From: Megaustenia siamemsis
Lineage: Eukaryota > Mollusca > Gastropoda > Stylommatophora > Ariophantidae
Length of the DNA stretch: 64,000 bases
Reading direction: 5' to 3'
Assembly: GCA_032433765.1 (NCBI GenBank)
Contig: JAVIAB010000051.1
Span: 154,786,554 to 154,850,553 of the forward strand
Of the stretch, positions 33,414-43,980 are shown piece after piece (within the stretch, counting starts at the first letter, position 1; each line of letters starts with the position of its first letter). The notes beneath the pieces were generated by a model. That model saw only the letters and a list, made by a program, of their open reading frames with translations, had not been told where the DNA came from and did not search any database. Both the position numbers and the translations under genes were made by a program.

Positions 33414-33445
<32 letters not shown>
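30394..33445 (+). mobile_element. LINE-D (RNase H type) nested in transposon copy 1
   Basis: 5'-truncated LINE beginning at the RT catalytic box, IYADDLALWARDESMLVAGP, then ALGELEKWTNTWFLPINEKK. Decayed thumb and linker sequence runs to 31327, the solo LTR follows, and from 32590 an RNase H domain reads LHIYTDGSATNATRNGGGGV, KFVILTDALSLLSALKSP and IHGNERADKLAEEGGRL. The tail has VIILRLRTGHNRMRYHMFTK, KHVL-DCPQYTGLRRAMW and ESGILLSL, then a GA-rich 3' tail (33413-33445). The host transposase breaks after 30393 and resumes at 33446, with TAC possibly duplicated. Many stops; non-functional. Confidence 0.87.
31328..32584 (+). mobile_element. solo LTR inside LINE-D
   Basis: A 1257-bp block starts TGTTAT and ends ATAACA (TG..CA with a 6-bp inverted terminus). 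It is flanked by ACAAA (31323-31327) and AGAAA (32585-32589), a 5-bp TSD with one mismatch. Removing the block and one TSD copy restores the LINE-D reading frame across RTLGPT and NNKLLLHIYTDGS. Internal signals fit an LTR: TATTTAAAC near 31999-32007, and AATAAA near 32469 about 100 bp before the end. No gag-pol is present. Family not assigned (Gypsy or Bel-like sizes are possible). Confidence 0.75.
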
Positions 33446-33565
33446 TACTGGAGAAAATGTGACGACCATGTGCTTAGAGAAGAACAATACTGGCAACGAG
33501 ATGGATTGCATTTTGTCCAACCGATAACATTTGTTAACCTCTTAGAGGCGTCTGATTCGGAATGA
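33446..33565 (+). pseudogene. transposase C-terminal segment of copy 1
   Basis: Reads YWRKCDDHVLREEQYWQRDG, then LHFVQPIT, NLLEASDSE and stop, matching the C-terminus of the second copy (HVLREEEQYWQRDGLQFVQP, 46.0-46.1 kb minus). This is the last exon-less part of the gene at 29.1-30.4 kb, displaced 3 kb by LINE-D. Only one copy of the 15-residue motif is present here, versus eight or so in the other element. Confidence 0.85.
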
Positions 33566-34044
33566 TTTATTTATGACATGTGTACTATTTTGTTGATGAC
33601 ACTCTTACTATTTGCCGACTATATGGTTTTGTTGTTCTGGTTGTTCCATATATTTTGTTGATGACGCGGCTGCTATTTGGCGAATATGTGTGTTTGATAC
33701 TTCGGTCAAAGTTTACCTACCTCTATGACGAAGATATAAAATCTAATGAAAAATGTTGCCCTATTCAATGTAATATGGATACGCCTTTGGCTTGCATTGT
33801 TACAAAATTAACATAATTTACAGTAAAATCTAATGTTTAGAGCACACGGTTTAATATTTTCCTAAAATTATATAACAAAAAACGATTTGTGCAAAATTCA
33901 GACTACCTTTGTACTTAAATGTTATAAAATATGAAGGTCGGTGAAAAAAATAAGATTTCATGAAAAAGAATTACAGAAATTCATCGAACAGTTTCCGAGA
34001 TAATTGATCAACTATGTGGGCACGAATTTGTGAACGAACTATAG

Positions 34045-34079
34045 TTATATATTTTTCAGGCAATTGTGATACCTACTGT

Positions 34080-34123
<44 letters not shown>

Positions 34124-34605
34124 AGATGACTCTAGGCATTGCCAAAGCTGTGGGAAAAAGAAACATTTGCACAAGTATCTCGATAACATTATCCCGCCCA
34201 CCATCGTACTGCGATCTATGTACATTCGCCGAAAGCTCTGATCAATAAAATAGGCCGAGCCTAACAAAGACCGCTGAAAATGCTGCGATATGCACATATT
34301 TGATGAGCACCGGTATCATGGGCCAAGGTAATCTCTACCAGAGGTGTGCACATAGGTAGAGGGCACCGCTTGCAAAAAAAAAAAACCTCTCTGTGTTGAT
34401 TGTGAGATGAAGTGTTGAGCCTGTTGATAAATGTTAGCAAGGGCATCGAATACATGTCTATCATTATAAGGTTTAGTGAGTGGTTCAGATCTCTAGTCCT
34501 TCTATATGTTTGGACCTTTACGTCCATTCGTAACTGGCAGGGGTGTCCGATTCTATCTATAATGACAGGAAATGGTTGGTGATTGTTTTTTTTTTTTTTT
34601 AAGGG
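34045..34605. other. unique sequence with a CT microsatellite
   Basis: A CT dinucleotide run spans 34082-34122. Short poly-A at 34374-34384 and poly-T at 34587-34600. No gene recognised. Confidence 0.6.
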
Positions 34606-35145
34606 GAAGTGGGTGGCGACTGACTTATAACTGACAATGGTGGCGACTGACTTATAACTGACAATGGTGGCGACTGACTTATAACTGACAATGGTGGCGA
34701 CTGACTTATAACTGACAATGGTGGCGACTGACTTATAACTGACAATGGTGGCAACTGACTTATAACTGACAATGGTGGCGACTGACTTATAACTGACAAT
34801 GGTGGCGACTGACTTATAACTGACAATGGTGGCGACTGACTTATAACTGACAATGGTGGCGACTGACTTATAACTGACAATGGTGGCGACTGACTTATAA
34901 CTGACAAAGGTGGCAACTGACTTATAACTGACAATGGTGGCAACTGACTTATAACTGACAATGGTGACGACTGACTTATAACTGACAATGGTGGCGACTG
35001 ACTTATAACTGACAATGGTGTCGACGACTGACTTGTAACTGACATTGGTGGAGATTGACTTGTAACTGACATTGGTGGAGACTGACTTGTAACTGACATT
35101 GGTGGAGACTGACTTGTAACTGACATTGGCGGCGACTGACTTGTT
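34606..35145. repeat. 27-bp minisatellite, 20 copies
   Basis: GGTGGCGACTGACTTATAAC plus TGACAAT (27 bp), very uniform. The last four units change to TTGTAACTGACATTGGTGGA. The antisense ORF (SQSPPLSVI repeats, 210 aa) is an artefact. Confidence 0.95.
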
Positions 35146-35152
35146 AACATTT

Positions 35153-35467
35153 GACAGGGGGAACTGGTTGGTTTCGAGGCAAGATACCGGCCTCGAGACA
35201 AAGAGGTTGCGTATTCAAATCCGGGCTGCACAAGCTTTCTGCGGCAGCCGCCCCTTGTCTCAGCAACGAGGCCCAGCTTGAAACGTCAATTACTCATGGA
35301 CTGAAAAAAAATATGAGTACCTCCGAAGACGGACTTATCTGCCTGTGCGGCGAGGGATCCCTCTGCACACGGCTGCCAGGTAAAAACGGATTAATACGCA
35401 AAATTCAGTTCCTAGTCTCTAGGAACTTCGTCAGAGGTGAAAGCTAGCGAACGCAAAAAAAAAAAAA
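35153..35467 (+). mobile_element. SINE-like element S, copy 1 (tRNA-like head, poly-A)
   Basis: The head GGGGGAACTGGTTGGTTTCG has an A-box-like GGTTGGTTTCGAGG; a B-box-like GGTTGCGTATTCAAATCC follows at about 35205. The body (CGTCAATTACTCATGGACTG, GGAACTTCGTCAGAGGT) ends in about 15 A at 35455-35468. A TTGACA motif before (35149-35154) and after (35473-35479) may be a short TSD. The body recurs on the minus strand at 55.13-55.35 kb. Confidence 0.72.
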
Positions 35468-35574
35468 AGTAATTGACAAAGATAACGACTGTTATGTCAT
35501 TGATACGGAAGGCAATGTCTTTGTATCTGATGTGCATGACGACTGACATGCTCTTTGATTCAAAGATGAAATAA

Positions 35575-36640
35575 GCTAGAATTAGAAAATAAATGATGTA
35601 ACAGAAAAACAATCCTAAATATCTACAACAATTACTTAATTTAATAAACATGGCAAGCAAAATATATGGATTATATATGAATATCAAAAAGACTAAAACT
35701 ATGATGATAAACAAAGAAAATTCTCAAGTAAAAAAAAGTAAAGTACCCCCGTTACGCCAAGTGGCGTATAGGGAAATATGGTGTTAGTGACTCTATATTT
35801 TACAGACCTTCAGCACATGATTTTTGGGTAATGTGGTTGGTATTACGCCCGTGCTGCTTTACTTTCCCAGAAAAAAAATCCGGTACCCATTTAAGGCTGA
35901 GTGAACCCGGAAGCCGTCGGTTGGGATCGAATCCTACCCCTTGTCCTTTGTAGTCCAGTTCACTAACCACTGAGCTATCTCGGCTCCCAAAATTCTCAAG
36001 ACTTACAATTAAATATCAAAGTTAAAGGAATACATCTGGAGACAGTTCAGAGCTACAACTACCTGGGACATGCTATAACCAGTGATGGAAAATGTGCAAC
36101 TGAAATAAACAAAAGAATAAGTTTGGCAAAAAGTAATTTTAATGCCATGAAAAATATACTAACATCAAAACAAATAACACTAGGGCTAAAACTAAGAATA
36201 GCAAAATGTTACATCTTCTCAATATTCATGTATGGTGTAGAAACATTGACATTAGACAAGAAAACAGAACAGAAAATTGAAGCCTTTGAAATGTGGATTT
36301 ATAGACGAATAGGTAGAATTGGATGGAAAGAAAAGAAAACAAACGAAGAAGTTTTAAAACAACTAAAAATTAAAAGAGAACTACTAAGCACAATTAGAAC
36401 AAGACAAATTTTTAGGGCATGTTAAAAGACACAACAGCCTAATAAAAGTAATCTTGGAGGAGAAAATACAGGGTAAAAGAGGCAGAGGTAGACCAAGACC
36501 AACATGGACGAGTAACATCAAAAGATGGACAAGTCAACCTATGACAATCTGCACCATCAGAGCAAGAGACAGAATGGAATGGCGCTCCATGGTAGCCAAC
36601 CTTCGATACGGAGACGGTACTCAATGATGATGATGAACAG
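35575..36640 (+). mobile_element. LINE-C 3' part, split by a SINE
   Basis: Starts after the YADD box at NPKYLQQLLN-like sequence. It continues with YGLYMNIKKTKTMMINKENS, is interrupted by a SINE, and resumes at 35989 with QDLQLNIKVKGIHLETVQSY, then NYLGHAITSDGKCATEINKR. Next come KSNFNAMKNILTSKQITLGL, MYGVETLTLDKKTEQKIEAF, EMWIYRRIGRIGWKEKKTNE and the 3' terminal MVANLRYGDGTQ. The tail is GATGATGATGA (36625-36635). A frameshift near 36408 separates the RTRQIFRAC end from the true GHVKRHNSL segment. Non-functional but fairly young. Confidence 0.88.
35729..35988 (-). mobile_element. tRNA-derived SINE (main family), copy 5
   Basis: Reverse-oriented full copy; the head complement is CTGAGCTATCTCGGCTCC. 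The perfect 12-bp TSD AAAATTCTCAAG is at 35717-35728 and 35989-36000. The uninterrupted LINE-C at 42.8 kb confirms the empty site (AAAATTCTCAAGACC in its antisense). Confidence 0.95.
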
Positions 36641-36997
36641 GAAAAAGACGAGCCCTCACGGTATAACTTTGCCCTGTTCCCCCTGCTGTCATTTCAATAT
36701 TAGCAGAGGCAACAACGTTGTTCAGAAGCTGCCCGACAAAACAATGCCCGCCATTTGGTAGCGAAGATCGATAGCAACTAACTTTAGATCGCGTGTGAGC
36801 ACCAACACACGTGACTAGCATGAAGTACTGAAACATCACACTGGTGTCCTACAGGTAGAGGAAAACTACATGGAAAAGTGAAACTTCTGTGAAGTTGATA
36901 ATATGGGTGTGCGTGTGTGTGTGTGTGTGACATTTTTCCTATAGTAATATATGGCCGTGAAACATGGACGATCGACAGATCTGCTGAAACAAAAATT
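36641..36997. other. no recognisable feature
   Basis: Contains a GT run at 36909-36929 only. Confidence 0.4.
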
Positions 36998-37100
36998 TTA
37001 ACAAATACATTTGAATGGAATGTTACAAATATCTTTGAATGGAATGTTACAAATATCTTTGAATGGAATGTTACAAATATCTTTGAATAGAATGTTATAG
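36998..37100. repeat. 24-bp repeat, about 4 copies
   Basis: GAATGGAATGTTACAAATAT plus CTTT repeats from about 37013. Confidence 0.85.
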
Positions 37101-37194
37101 AAATACTCGAGTAGAAGGGGCAGAGTAAAGAACAAACATTTTCAATGAGTAAAATCTTGCAAGTTCTACTGTAGAACAACATTTCTATCTATCT

Positions 37195-37260
37195 TCTATC
37201 TATTTCTATCTATTTCTATCTATTGTCCTTTCGAGCCGAAGACGGCACATAGGTCAGAAC
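37195..37260 (-). mobile_element. LINE-A extreme 3' end relic
   Basis: CTATTGTCCTTTCGAGCCGA and CGGCACATAGG correspond to the antisense of the LINE-A 3' terminus (CTATTGACCTTTCGAGCCGT, CGGCCCATAGG at 61.47 kb). A TATC-rich tail is next to it (37184-37225). Only the terminal 60 bp survive, a severe 5' truncation. Confidence 0.65.
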
Positions 37261-37769
37261 CACAAACTTAAAAACAGAAACCTTGCGTGACAAAATGGCA
37301 CATATTGTAGAGATCGCTGCTTGTAAAATCTATGGCTGTTTCCATAACAATACTTTTTTTTTGCAATGACAGCTTGTCAATCCGTCAATCAAACTCCTTA
37401 GTCGCCTCTTACGACATGCCTGGAAGGTCATTTGCAACAACATTTACTAGATATATATAAGAGATTAATGTCTTATTAAATTAAACAATACCTCTGAACG
37501 AGCCACACCCTTCTCAGAAGTGAAGATTTGCATTAACCTTTCTATATCATGTTGTTACTATTTGCCGAGGAGCACCTCACATTCGTGGGTGCAATTAAGC
37601 TGATTCAGAACAACCAAGACCGTCTATTTGTTTCATTCATAGCCCGTCTCCGTTTACACACAACAAGCTTCATATTGCCGACTATCGCAATCCTACTAGG
37701 CATTGGAACACGGCAGTACTGGTTATTATTAAGAATAAACAAATAGAACAACAAGAAGGTACAAAAATT
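37261..37769. other. mostly unique sequence; small dispersed motif
   Basis: TTAGTCGCCTCTTACGACAT at 37399-37418 recurs in complement at about 39990-40015 (ATGTCGTAAGAGGCCACTAA). This looks like a piece of a dispersed SINE-type body. No gene. Confidence 0.45.
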
Positions 37770-38110
37770 GTATTGTTAAAAAATGTACAAAATACAAAAC
37801 GCTATTGGCTGCCAAAGAGAAAACGCATGCCCTTTACAGAACTTTGCATTCACCACAGTCCCATAAGAAGGAATCTCTGTTTCCAGCCAGATCTGCAACT
37901 TCGTCTCTTGAAGGTTTCTTTGATGTTTTTAAAGCACCTTCTTTTTGGTCTGCCCCTGATGCGTCACCCAGGAAACATGCTTTCCATTATTGTTCTTTCC
38001 AGTCCCTTGTTACTTATGACGAGGTCATAGTATTTTAATTTCCTCTGTGAAATGATGTTGACAAGCCAGTTCTTTTTAGTGTTTAAATATTTTAATACGT
38101 CTTCATTGCT
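37770..38110 (-). pseudogene. LINE-F C-terminal fragment
   Basis: Minus-strand translation in shifting frames gives KILKYYDLVISNKGLERTIM, MFPG, RGRPKRRCFKNIKE and, in the final frame, ADLAGNRDSF followed by VVNAKFC. The last part is a single copy of the unit that makes up the 61-bp array at 5 kb. Decayed by indels. Confidence 0.72.
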
Positions 38111-38500
38111 CATTTTCCATTATCCACTGTAATATTAAGGATATATATATATATATATATATATATTCTCGCGTGAACAATGTTAGCGTACAACATTATA
38201 TAGGTCAATGCGCACGACTTCTTTGACATGAAATAAATCTTGGTGTACGTTTCAGTGTTGACGGTATACACTTATAAGTGCAATTACAAGCGTCTCGCAC
38301 TATTCTTGAGGAAATAATCACAGTGCAAGCTAAACTGCGCGAAAAACTGCCTTAGGGGAGAATTGATCACAGATAAATAATAGGTATGTATGTAGATCTA
38401 ATCACACGCACGAGAAAGCGTAATAGTTAAAATAAATAATAGCAAGCGTTCCAATGTAACAACCTTTCCCGCATTGTCAAGGTTGAACCAATATTAGTGA
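38111..38500. other. no gene; AT microsatellite
   Basis: AT dinucleotide run at 38141-38165. Otherwise unique. Confidence 0.5.
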
Positions 38501-38501
38501 G

Positions 38502-39858
38502 CTATAGCTGGACCGACAATATCACAACGTTTCAATGTTCACAAGAACACTAGATCTATAGCTGGAACGACAATATCACAACGTTTCAATGTTCACAAGA
38601 ACACTAGATCTATAGCTGGACCGACAATATCACAACGTTTCAATGTTCACAAGAACACTAGATCTATAGCTGGACCGACAATATCACAATGTTTCAATGT
38701 TCACAAGAACACTAGATCTATGACTTCCGTTGTAAAGATGGTGGGATCTAGGTCACGTTCTCTTGATCGCTGCAGTAAGTGCATTCGGAATCTGATTAAT
38801 TTCGGTTCTCCGTTGTACTTTTCTGCGTTAAAGTAAAAGTGATGATCTTCTTATTACATCTGCGTCGCTAAAGCGATGTTGTACGCCGGCAAGTCCCTTT
38901 TTGACAAATCAAGTGTTATGAATGCGACCTTCCAACGTCTAGACTTGATCTGCGCTTTACGTCACATTGGTGCTGTTCATGGCCGTTTTTGGAATTCCTT
39001 GACGCAAGCTATTTCCATGTTACTTATCAATGTAAACTACTTCGTCAGCGGCAGTTTTATCTCTTTACGGAATTTCCACAGTGTTTTGTTCGTCTTAGGC
39101 TGCTTTTACTAGAGTAATCAGAAATCGAAAGGAAGCGAAATTGTGTGTACGACTTTTTTGTGTGTGCTACGTCATCATAATGGTTCATCCTATATCCCTA
39201 GACTCTAGACCAACCGCACGCTAATCTTACGGTCTGTTGTTTGATGTGCGACGGGCATAATCTGACGACTAACTGTGTGTCTATATGTTCGGAAATGGAG
39301 TCAACAACGATGGCCTAACATCATCAAGCGCTCTACATATTTTTAAAATATGACGATCATCATTTTCAAGAGGACGTGAACTCCCAGTATATGGTGGATA
39401 GGCGGCGGGAATAATTGAAGGCTATGCATGAAAAGTGTTCCTTGTTGCAGTTTCCTCATTTTCCAAGTCCGGCTTGTTGCAGGAGCTACTGAGTTAAGTG
39501 CTCTATGCACACCATGAGCTATGTGTCTCATCCGCTTTGATCATGTTTCGATATTCCAATTGCTTCCGATGAATGATGATATCGTATGACAGGGAACAGT
39601 TGGCTGTGTTCACTTTCTGTGCGGTTTCACCTTATGTCTTTTGGCGTGTGCTGAGACTGCTACGATGGGGACTACAGTTACCTTTCTTTGTTTGGGAGAT
39701 GAGATTCGGATGATTACGCTGGCACGGGCGGTTGAGCAATTATGGATTTTAATTCGTTTGCAGTGATACCGGGGCCTTCCATAACCAAACCAAACCAAAC
39801 TAGACCTATAGCTGGACCGACAATATCACAACGTTTCAATGTTCACAAGAACTCTAGA
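38502..39858. repeat. 54-bp minisatellite, 4+1 copies, split by element X
   Basis: CTATAGCTGGACCGACAATA and so on repeats at 38502, 38556, 38610 and 38664 (54-bp period). The fifth unit lies at 39805-39858, directly after element X. The array was therefore contiguous before that insertion. Confidence 0.88.
38722..39799 (+). mobile_element. element X, long copy (unrecognised retroposon, AACCA tail)
   Basis: 1078 bp inserted in the 54-bp array. The TSD is CTAGATCTAT (38712-38721) against CTAGACCTAT (39800-39809), 9 of 10 matching. The 3' end is a short AACCA repeat (39783-39799). The last 620 bp are shared in inverted orientation with 41052-41672, and the last about 190 bp with 20559-20747. 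It has one 78-codon ORF (38876-39112) without a recognised domain. TSD plus simple tail plus truncated relatives suggest a non-LTR-type retroposon. Whether it is the 3' end of a LINE or an independent non-coding element is open. Confidence 0.72.
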
Positions 39859-39859
39859 T

Positions 39860-41050
39860 CATGCTTTCAAGCTCGTTACCACAAACTGGATACACTGCTG
39901 ATCGCCACATAGGTGACCGACCGTGAGTTACCAGTCGTATGGCTGCCCCTACGGTGAGGGAAGACAATAATAGAGCCACTGTTACCTCCCACGCATGTCG
40001 TAAGAGGCCACTAAGGAGGTTTCGAATCGTCGCCTTTGCAGTCGAGTAGGACGTGCACGGGAGCGACCTTGTCAAAATAATTTATCGATACATTTTTGGA
40101 ATTGCTGTGACACTGTGTACTCAGATCAAGATGTCATGGGAATGCTACACTTACATTAATTGTTATCATTCTTCCGTGATACTTTCACAAAATTCAGAGT
40201 AATCACTTGCTCCATTATTCAAATATTTAATTATATTATGTCCAAGAAATCCCAGTGACCTAAACAGTGTTGCACTATAACTTTCTTTTCCTGAGTATAA
40301 TCTTATATAACTATGTGGTAGGTTTGTATAGTCGTATGCCTACTGTCCGTTGTCTAATAAATGAGACAAGAAAGAAAGAATAACATCAAAGTAATAAAAG
40401 ATAAATAAAGAGTGAAATCAATTAAAGAAAGAAAAAAAATCATATATAAATATATCTTGTCTGGTTTCGCGATGACGAAAGATGTGTGCAGTCACGAGAT
40501 GACGTCACGTCACAACTAGACCATTAATATATTATTAAGCCAACAATTACAGCACGCGACAACCGGCACTACACCACAGTCACAAGTGAAGAATTATCTC
40601 TAAGCAATCAACAGCCAGCGACAGACTGGAACTAATGAACCACACTTGACGTGAACAAGCAGGGAGATCACGTACAACAAAAACCAGAAATGGATAGCTT
40701 GTGAAACATGTAACGATAGCTTCCTGACGAGCGCCAGCAATCACATCTGATTCTGCCCGCCAATTTTGCAGAAACTATTAAGGGGGATATAAGGCACCGG
40801 GGTGACGGTCGGTTAGGGCAGGTCTGGTCTATATTAATATCTGAATTGGATATGAACAAATGGGCGGAAGACGGTGACATTTATGGGGTGCGGTGTAAAT
40901 TAAGTATCTGTAAACGCGAGAAAAATACATTGATGTGATCGTTAGAGGCGGAATTAGGGTTAGAGAGTATAATTTGAGTCTCAACCATAGGCATTTCATA
41001 CAGAGAGTTTGTTGGTAGAGCACAAAACAGTTGCATTAATAGTTATGGGC
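39860..41050. other. unassigned sequence between two element X copies
   Basis: Contains the dispersed motif ATGTCGTAAGAGGCCACTAA near 39994 and a compact region around it (39880-40060) that may be another SINE-like body. The rest (40080-41050) is AT-rich with no recognised feature. Confidence 0.45.
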
Positions 41051-41051
41051 G

Positions 41052-41672
41052 TATTGATTTGGTTCTTTGGTTATGGAAGGCCCCGGTATCACTGCAAACG
41101 AATTAAAATCCATAATTGCTCAACCGCCCGTGCCAGCGTAATCATCCGAATCTCATCTCCCAAACAAAGAAAGGTAACTGTAGTCCCCATCGTAGCAGTC
41201 TCAGCACACGCCAAAAGACATAAGGCGAAACCGCGCAGAAAGTGAACACATCCGACTATACCCTGTCATACAATATCATCATTCATGATAAACAATTGGA
41301 ATATCGAAACATGATCAAAAGGGATGAGACAAACAGCTCACAGTGTGTACAGAGCACTTAACTCAGTAGCTCCTGCAACAAGCCGGACTTGGAATATGAG
41401 GAAACTGCAACAAGGAACACTTTTCATGCATAGCCTTCAATGATTCCTACTGCCTATCCACGATATAACGGAAGTTCACGTCCTCCTGAAAATGATGGTC
41501 GTCATATTTTTTTTTAATGTATAGCACGTGATGATGTTAGGCCATCGTTTTTTACCCCAATTCCGAACATATAAACACACAGTTAGTCGCCAGATATTAT
41601 CCCCGTCGCACATCAAACAACAGACTGTAAGATTAGCGTATGACCGGTCTAGGGATATACGATGAGCCATTA
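41052..41672 (-). mobile_element. element X, truncated copy in inverted orientation
   Basis: Complement of 39.18-39.80 kb at high identity by eye (shared blocks such as CAACAAGCCGGACTTGGAA, CACTTTTCATGCATAGCC, AAGACATAAGGCGAAACCGC). The tail end at 41052 holds a degraded ACCAAAGAACCAAAT. The 5' end stops near 41672, so the first 460 bp of the long copy are missing. TSD not obvious. Confidence 0.75.
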
Positions 41673-41702
41673 CCAATTTTGCATTGTGTTCGCCTAAAGA
41701 TG

Positions 41703-41780
41703 TAAAAAATCCGGTACCCATTTAAGGCTGGGTGAACCGGGAAGCCGTCGATCAGGATCGAGCCCGACCTCTTGTCCTTA
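41703..41780 (-). mobile_element. main-family SINE, partial copy
   Basis: ATCCGGTACCCATTTAAGGC, TGGGTGAACC and GAAGCCGTCG correspond to the middle of the SINE head and body in reverse orientation. Both ends are missing, and the B-box region is altered (GATCAGGATCGAGCC). Confidence 0.75.
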
Positions 41781-42168
41781 TATTATTACAGATTCGGGTT
41801 TAATTAATTGATATGGTTTGTGCATAGCGCCAGGACTCGTTTATACGGCTGTTGATAAAGTCGCTGTGCAGTGAAAATATTTTTGATGTTACGGGAAATT
41901 GTAATTTTGCATTATTCATCTACACACTACTGCTCTTGGCTGACTACTATTGGGTAACGTGACTGTTCACACGATGAAGTTGTGTCTACAGCATGTGTTC
42001 AAAATGCCAACCACGGGCCTCAAGACATTCGTTGACTCGCCCTTCATATTTTAAAAAAATTGTCTGTATAATGACCGGTGATATTTGTTGGATCTGGGTG
42101 ATGATTTCTGCTTTCAGGTCATTAACTGTTTGTGGGTTATGTAGATCAACGTTTCCTTTCAGCGCACA

Positions 42169-43537
42169 TCATCATCATCATCATCGAGTGCCTTCTCCGC
42201 AACGAAGGTTGGCTACCATGGATCGCCATTCTACTCTGTTTCTTGCTTTGATGGTGTAGGCTGACATAGATTGACTTGTCCATCTTTTGATGTTACTCGT
42301 CCATGTTATTCTTGGTCTGCCTCTGCCTCCTTTACCTTGTATTTTTCCTTCCAATATTACTTTTTGTAGCCTGTTGTGTCTTTTAACATGCCCGAAAAAT
42401 GTAATTTGTCTTGTCTTAATTGTATTTAGTAGTTCTCTTTTTATTTTCAGTTGTTCTAAAACTTCATCGTTTGTTATCTTTTGTTTCCATCCAATTCTAC
42501 CTATTCTTTTATAAATCTACATTTCAAAGGCTTTAATTTTCTGTTCTATTTTCTGGTCTAATGTCCATGTTTCTGCACCATACAGGAATATTGGGAAGAT
42601 GTAACATTTTGCCATTCTTAGTTTCAGCCCTGCTGATATTTGTTTTGTTGTTAGTATATTTTTCATGGCATTAAAATTACTTTTTGCCATACCTATTCTT
42701 TTGTTTATTTCAATTTTGCATTTTCCATCATTGGTTATAGTATGTCCCAGGTAGTTGTAGCTCTGAACTGTCTCCAGATGTATTCCTCAACTGTGATATT
42801 TAATTGTAGGTCTTGAGAATTTTCTTTGTTTATGATCATAGTTTTAGTCTTTTTGATATTCATTTCTAGTCCATATTTTTTGCTTGTTATGTTTATCACA
42901 GTAAGCAATTGTTGTAGGTCTTTAGGATTTTCTGCTAGTAGAACAGTATCATCAGCATGTCTTAGGTTATTGATTATCTTTCCATTAATGTTTAGGCCTG
43001 GTATCTCTGAGATGTTTTTAAAGATTTGCTCAGTGTATAGATTGAACAAGCTTGGTGATAGGATGCATCCATGTCTTACTCCTCTTTTTATGTCCATGGG
43101 TGTAGAGTTCTCCTTGTTATATCTTATTATTGCTGTTTGCTCCCAGTACAAATTACATATTAGTCGTATGTCTGTGTCATCTAGATTTATATCCTTTAGG
43201 CAGTCTATGAGTTGGTTATGGTGTATTCTATCGAAAGATTTGGTGTAGTCTATAAAGCAGGCATATATTGGTTTGTTTACTTCTGTGTACTTTTCAATCA
43301 ATGTTCTCATGCTGAACATGGCTTCTTTTGTCCCACTGTTTTTCCTGAATCCAAATTGCTGCTCATCTAATTCAGTATTGATTTTATTCTGAATCCTTCC
43401 CTGTATAACTTTTAGTAAAATTTTTGTTACCTGGATCTTTAGGCTTATTGTTCTGAAATCACTGCATTCAACTGCACCATTCTTTTTTGGCAATGCAATG
43501 AAAGTTGATGTTTTTTAGATCGTTTGGTATGTATCCT
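42169..43537 (-). mobile_element. LINE-C, 5'-truncated, best-preserved RT core
   Basis: The minus-strand ORF 43493-42735 (252 aa) covers the RT: DFRTISLKIQVTKILLKVIQ, EQQFGFRKNSGTKEAMF, ACFIDYTKSFDRIHHNQLID (motif A), RGVRHGCILSPSLFNLYTEQ (motif B), INNLRHADDTVLLAENPKDL (motif C; HADD instead of YADD) and YGLEMNIKKTKTM. A frameshift near 42790 leads into the C-terminal part (to 42184) and a GAT-repeat tail (42169-42185). The TSD TTTCAGCGCACA (42157-42168 and 43538-43549) shows insertion into the mariner-like transposase. Confidence 0.92.
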
Positions 43538-43723
43538 TTTCAGCGCACACCACAGATAATAGTCAGACGGAGTTAGGTCTTGTGAACGAGCAGGTGAGAT
43601 TCTACGTGAAATAATGCGATTTGCAAATATGCTTTCTAGATAAGTAAGTGGTGTTGCGGCTGTGTGTGCTGTTACACCATCCTGCTGGAACCAGGCTTCT
43701 TTAATTTCCCGTTATATAAGGTG

Positions 43724-43980
43724 GGGGGGGGGGAGCCGCGATAGCTCAGTAGTTAGTGAACTGGACTACAAAGGACAAAGGGTAGGGTTCGATCCCAACC
43801 GACGGCTTCCGGGTTCACCCAACCTTAAATGCGTACCGGATTTTTTCTGGGAAAGTAAAGTAGCACGGGCGTAATACCGACCACATTACCCCACAAATCA
43901 TGTGCTGAAGGTCTGTAAAATATAGGGTCACTAACACCATATTTCCCTATACGCCACTTGGCGTGACGGGGGTACTTTAC
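43724..43980 (+). mobile_element. tRNA-derived SINE (main family), copy 6
   Basis: Head GAGCCGCGATAGCTCAGTAG after a G-run, full body, tail GGTACTTTAC. TSD TTATATAAGGTG at 43712-43723 and 43981-43992. Inserted in the mariner-like transposase. Confidence 0.94.

Larger units (their letters stand above)
28671..34044 (+). mobile_element. Tc1/mariner-superfamily transposon with long TIRs, copy 1 (Sailor-like)
   Basis: Terminal inverted repeats of about 110 bp: left 28671-28785 (CTATAGTTCGTTCAGAAATT, then CGTGCCCACATAG and on to CCGACCTTC) and right 33933-34044 (its complement, ending GAACGAACTATAG). The ends carry TA next to the repeat, as expected for IS630-Tc1-mariner elements. Inside is a broken transposase gene (29.1-30.4 kb, resuming at 33.45 kb). 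Between those parts lies a nested LINE that carries a nested solo LTR. A second copy is at 45.2-50.1 kb on the other strand. Confidence 0.88.

Noticed and set aside
34082..34122. CT tract as another LINE-D 3' tail
   Set aside because: The bases next to it (TCCAAGATGACTC) do not match the LINE-D end (CTGCGATCA), so it is only a dinucleotide microsatellite.
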